A stretch of DNA of 7,021 nt from Actinomycetota bacterium (lineage in GTDB: Bacteria > Actinomycetota > Actinomycetes > Actinomycetales > Angustibacteraceae), in assembly GCA_014377795.1 (NCBI GenBank), contig JACMOY010000305.1:1-7021 (forward strand), in the 5' to 3' direction. Below the pieces are notes generated by a model that saw nothing but the letters and a program-made list of their open reading frames with translations, was not told the origin of the DNA and did not search any database. A program made the position numbers and the translations under genes. Positions 6,544-7,021 of this stretch are shown here, piece after piece. Position 1 is the first letter of the stretch. Each line of letters begins with the position of its first letter.

Positions 6544-6923
6544 TCGACGGTGACCGACTTGGCGAGGTTGCGTGGCTGGTCGACGTCGTGGCCCTTGGCC
6601 AGCGCCAGCTCGCAGGCGAACACCTGCAGCGGCACCGTGGTGACCAGCGGTGCGAGCAGGGTCGGGGTGCACGGCACCTGGATCAGGGTGTCGGCGTACG
6701 GGCGGACGTCGTCGTCCCCCTCCTCGGCGATGACGATGGTGCGCGCGCCGCGGGCCCGGATCTCCTGGATGTTCGAGACCACCTTGGGGTGCAGGTGCGC
6801 CGAGCCACGCGGGCTCGGCACGACGACGAAGACCGGTTGACCGGGCTCGATCAGGGCGATCGGGCCGTGCTTGAGCTCGCCGGCGGCGAAGCCCTCGGCG
6901 TGGATGTAGGCCAGCTCCTTGAG

Positions 6924-6926
6924 CTA
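6924..6926 (-). other. glmS: In-frame TAG in glmS at the position of the conserved active-site lysine
   Basis: The plus strand reads gagctagagc at 6921-6930, which is CTC TAG CTC on the coding strand. Every related GlmS has Lys here (ALKLKE), and AAG to TAG is one transversion. TAG is used as the ordinary stop of the hydrolase gene in the same operon (2485-2483), so reassignment of this codon is unlikely. Confidence 0.9.
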
Positions 6927-7021
6927 GAGCGCCCCCTCGAGCGCCACCGGGAAGCCTGCGTGCCGGCCGAGGAAAAGCACCGACCGCGCGCCGGCGAGGT
7001 CACGCGCGATCTTGTAGACCG

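Larger units (their letters stand above)
6540..7021 (-). pseudogene. glmS: GlmS, glutamine--fructose-6-phosphate aminotransferase, 3' part, interrupted by an in-frame amber codon
   Basis: GlmS makes glucosamine-6-phosphate from fructose-6-phosphate and glutamine, the first step to UDP-GlcNAc. Only the C-terminal part of the second SIS (isomerase) domain is in the window; the gene runs off the right edge. Before the stop it reads [19 protein letters not shown], and after it [20 protein letters not shown], then [11 protein letters not shown] and the diagnostic C-terminus LAKSVTVE. The Glu and His matching E. coli Glu488 and His504 and the C-terminal-loop lysine (Lys603) are all present. TAG at 6926-6924 replaces the lysine expected between GAL and LKE (E. 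coli Lys485). Frame and conservation are intact on both sides, so nothing else has decayed. I label it a pseudogene because of what the sequence reads. If the stop is a base-call error it is a normal CDS. Termination there would remove 127 downstream residues. Confidence 0.9.

Noticed and set aside
4064..6553. An 829-codon open frame on the plus strand opposite alr, nnr and acpS
   Set aside because: It is antisense to three well-identified genes, its product is a low-complexity mix of Arg, Ala, Ser, Gly and Pro with no domain, and long antisense frames are expected in very GC-rich DNA.
6193..6672. A longer acpS starting at 6672 (159 residues)
   Set aside because: The extra 43 residues overlap the glmS C-terminus, are Arg/Pro/Gly-rich and precede the family N-terminus IVGIGID. 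The GTG at 6543 gives the normal AcpS length.
6924..6926. Reading the glmS TAG as pyrrolysine or another reassigned amino acid
   Set aside because: TAG is the normal terminator of the hydrolase gene in the same operon (2485-2483), such recoding is not expected in actinomycetes, and a single-base error or mutation explains it.

Overview
The window comes from a very GC-rich bacterium, almost certainly an actinomycete. Third codon positions are nearly all G or C, GTG start codons dominate, and the gene order matches the block glmS - acpS - nnr - alr - alpha/beta hydrolase - tsaE - tsaB - rimI - tsaD that is familiar from Streptomyces and, in looser form, from mycobacteria. I cannot name a genus from the sequence alone.

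All nine genes lie on the minus strand, so transcription runs from the right edge to the left edge. From right to left they are: the 3' end of glmS (GlcN-6-P synthase, running off the right edge); acpS (holo-ACP synthase); nnr (bifunctional NAD(P)HX repair enzyme); alr (alanine racemase); a membrane-anchored alpha/beta hydrolase of unknown substrate; tsaE, tsaB, rimI; and tsaD, which runs off the left edge. Four junctions overlap by the same four bases, GTGA, and the other four gaps are 4 to 33 bp. No stretch over 300 bp lacks a gene. I see no terminator, convincing promoter, RNA gene, repeat array, CRISPR or mobile element. The whole window looks like one translationally coupled operon or operon segment.

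The genes fall into three jobs. GlmS and Alr supply peptidoglycan precursors (glucosamine-6-phosphate and D-alanine). AcpS activates acyl carrier protein for lipid synthesis, and Nnr repairs damaged NAD(P)H. TsaE, TsaB and TsaD build the t6A37 modification on ANN-decoding tRNAs (the fourth enzyme, TsaC, is not here), with RimI, the ribosomal-protein S18 N-acetyltransferase, inserted between TsaB and TsaD.

The one real anomaly is an in-frame amber codon in glmS at 6924-6926. It sits exactly where the conserved catalytic-site lysine (E. coli Lys485) should be, while the reading frame and conservation are perfect on both sides. A one-base change from AAG explains it. In an otherwise intact operon this is either a base-call or assembly error or a recent loss-of-function mutation. 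Apart from this the region is ordinary housekeeping DNA and I do not see a new biological system in it.
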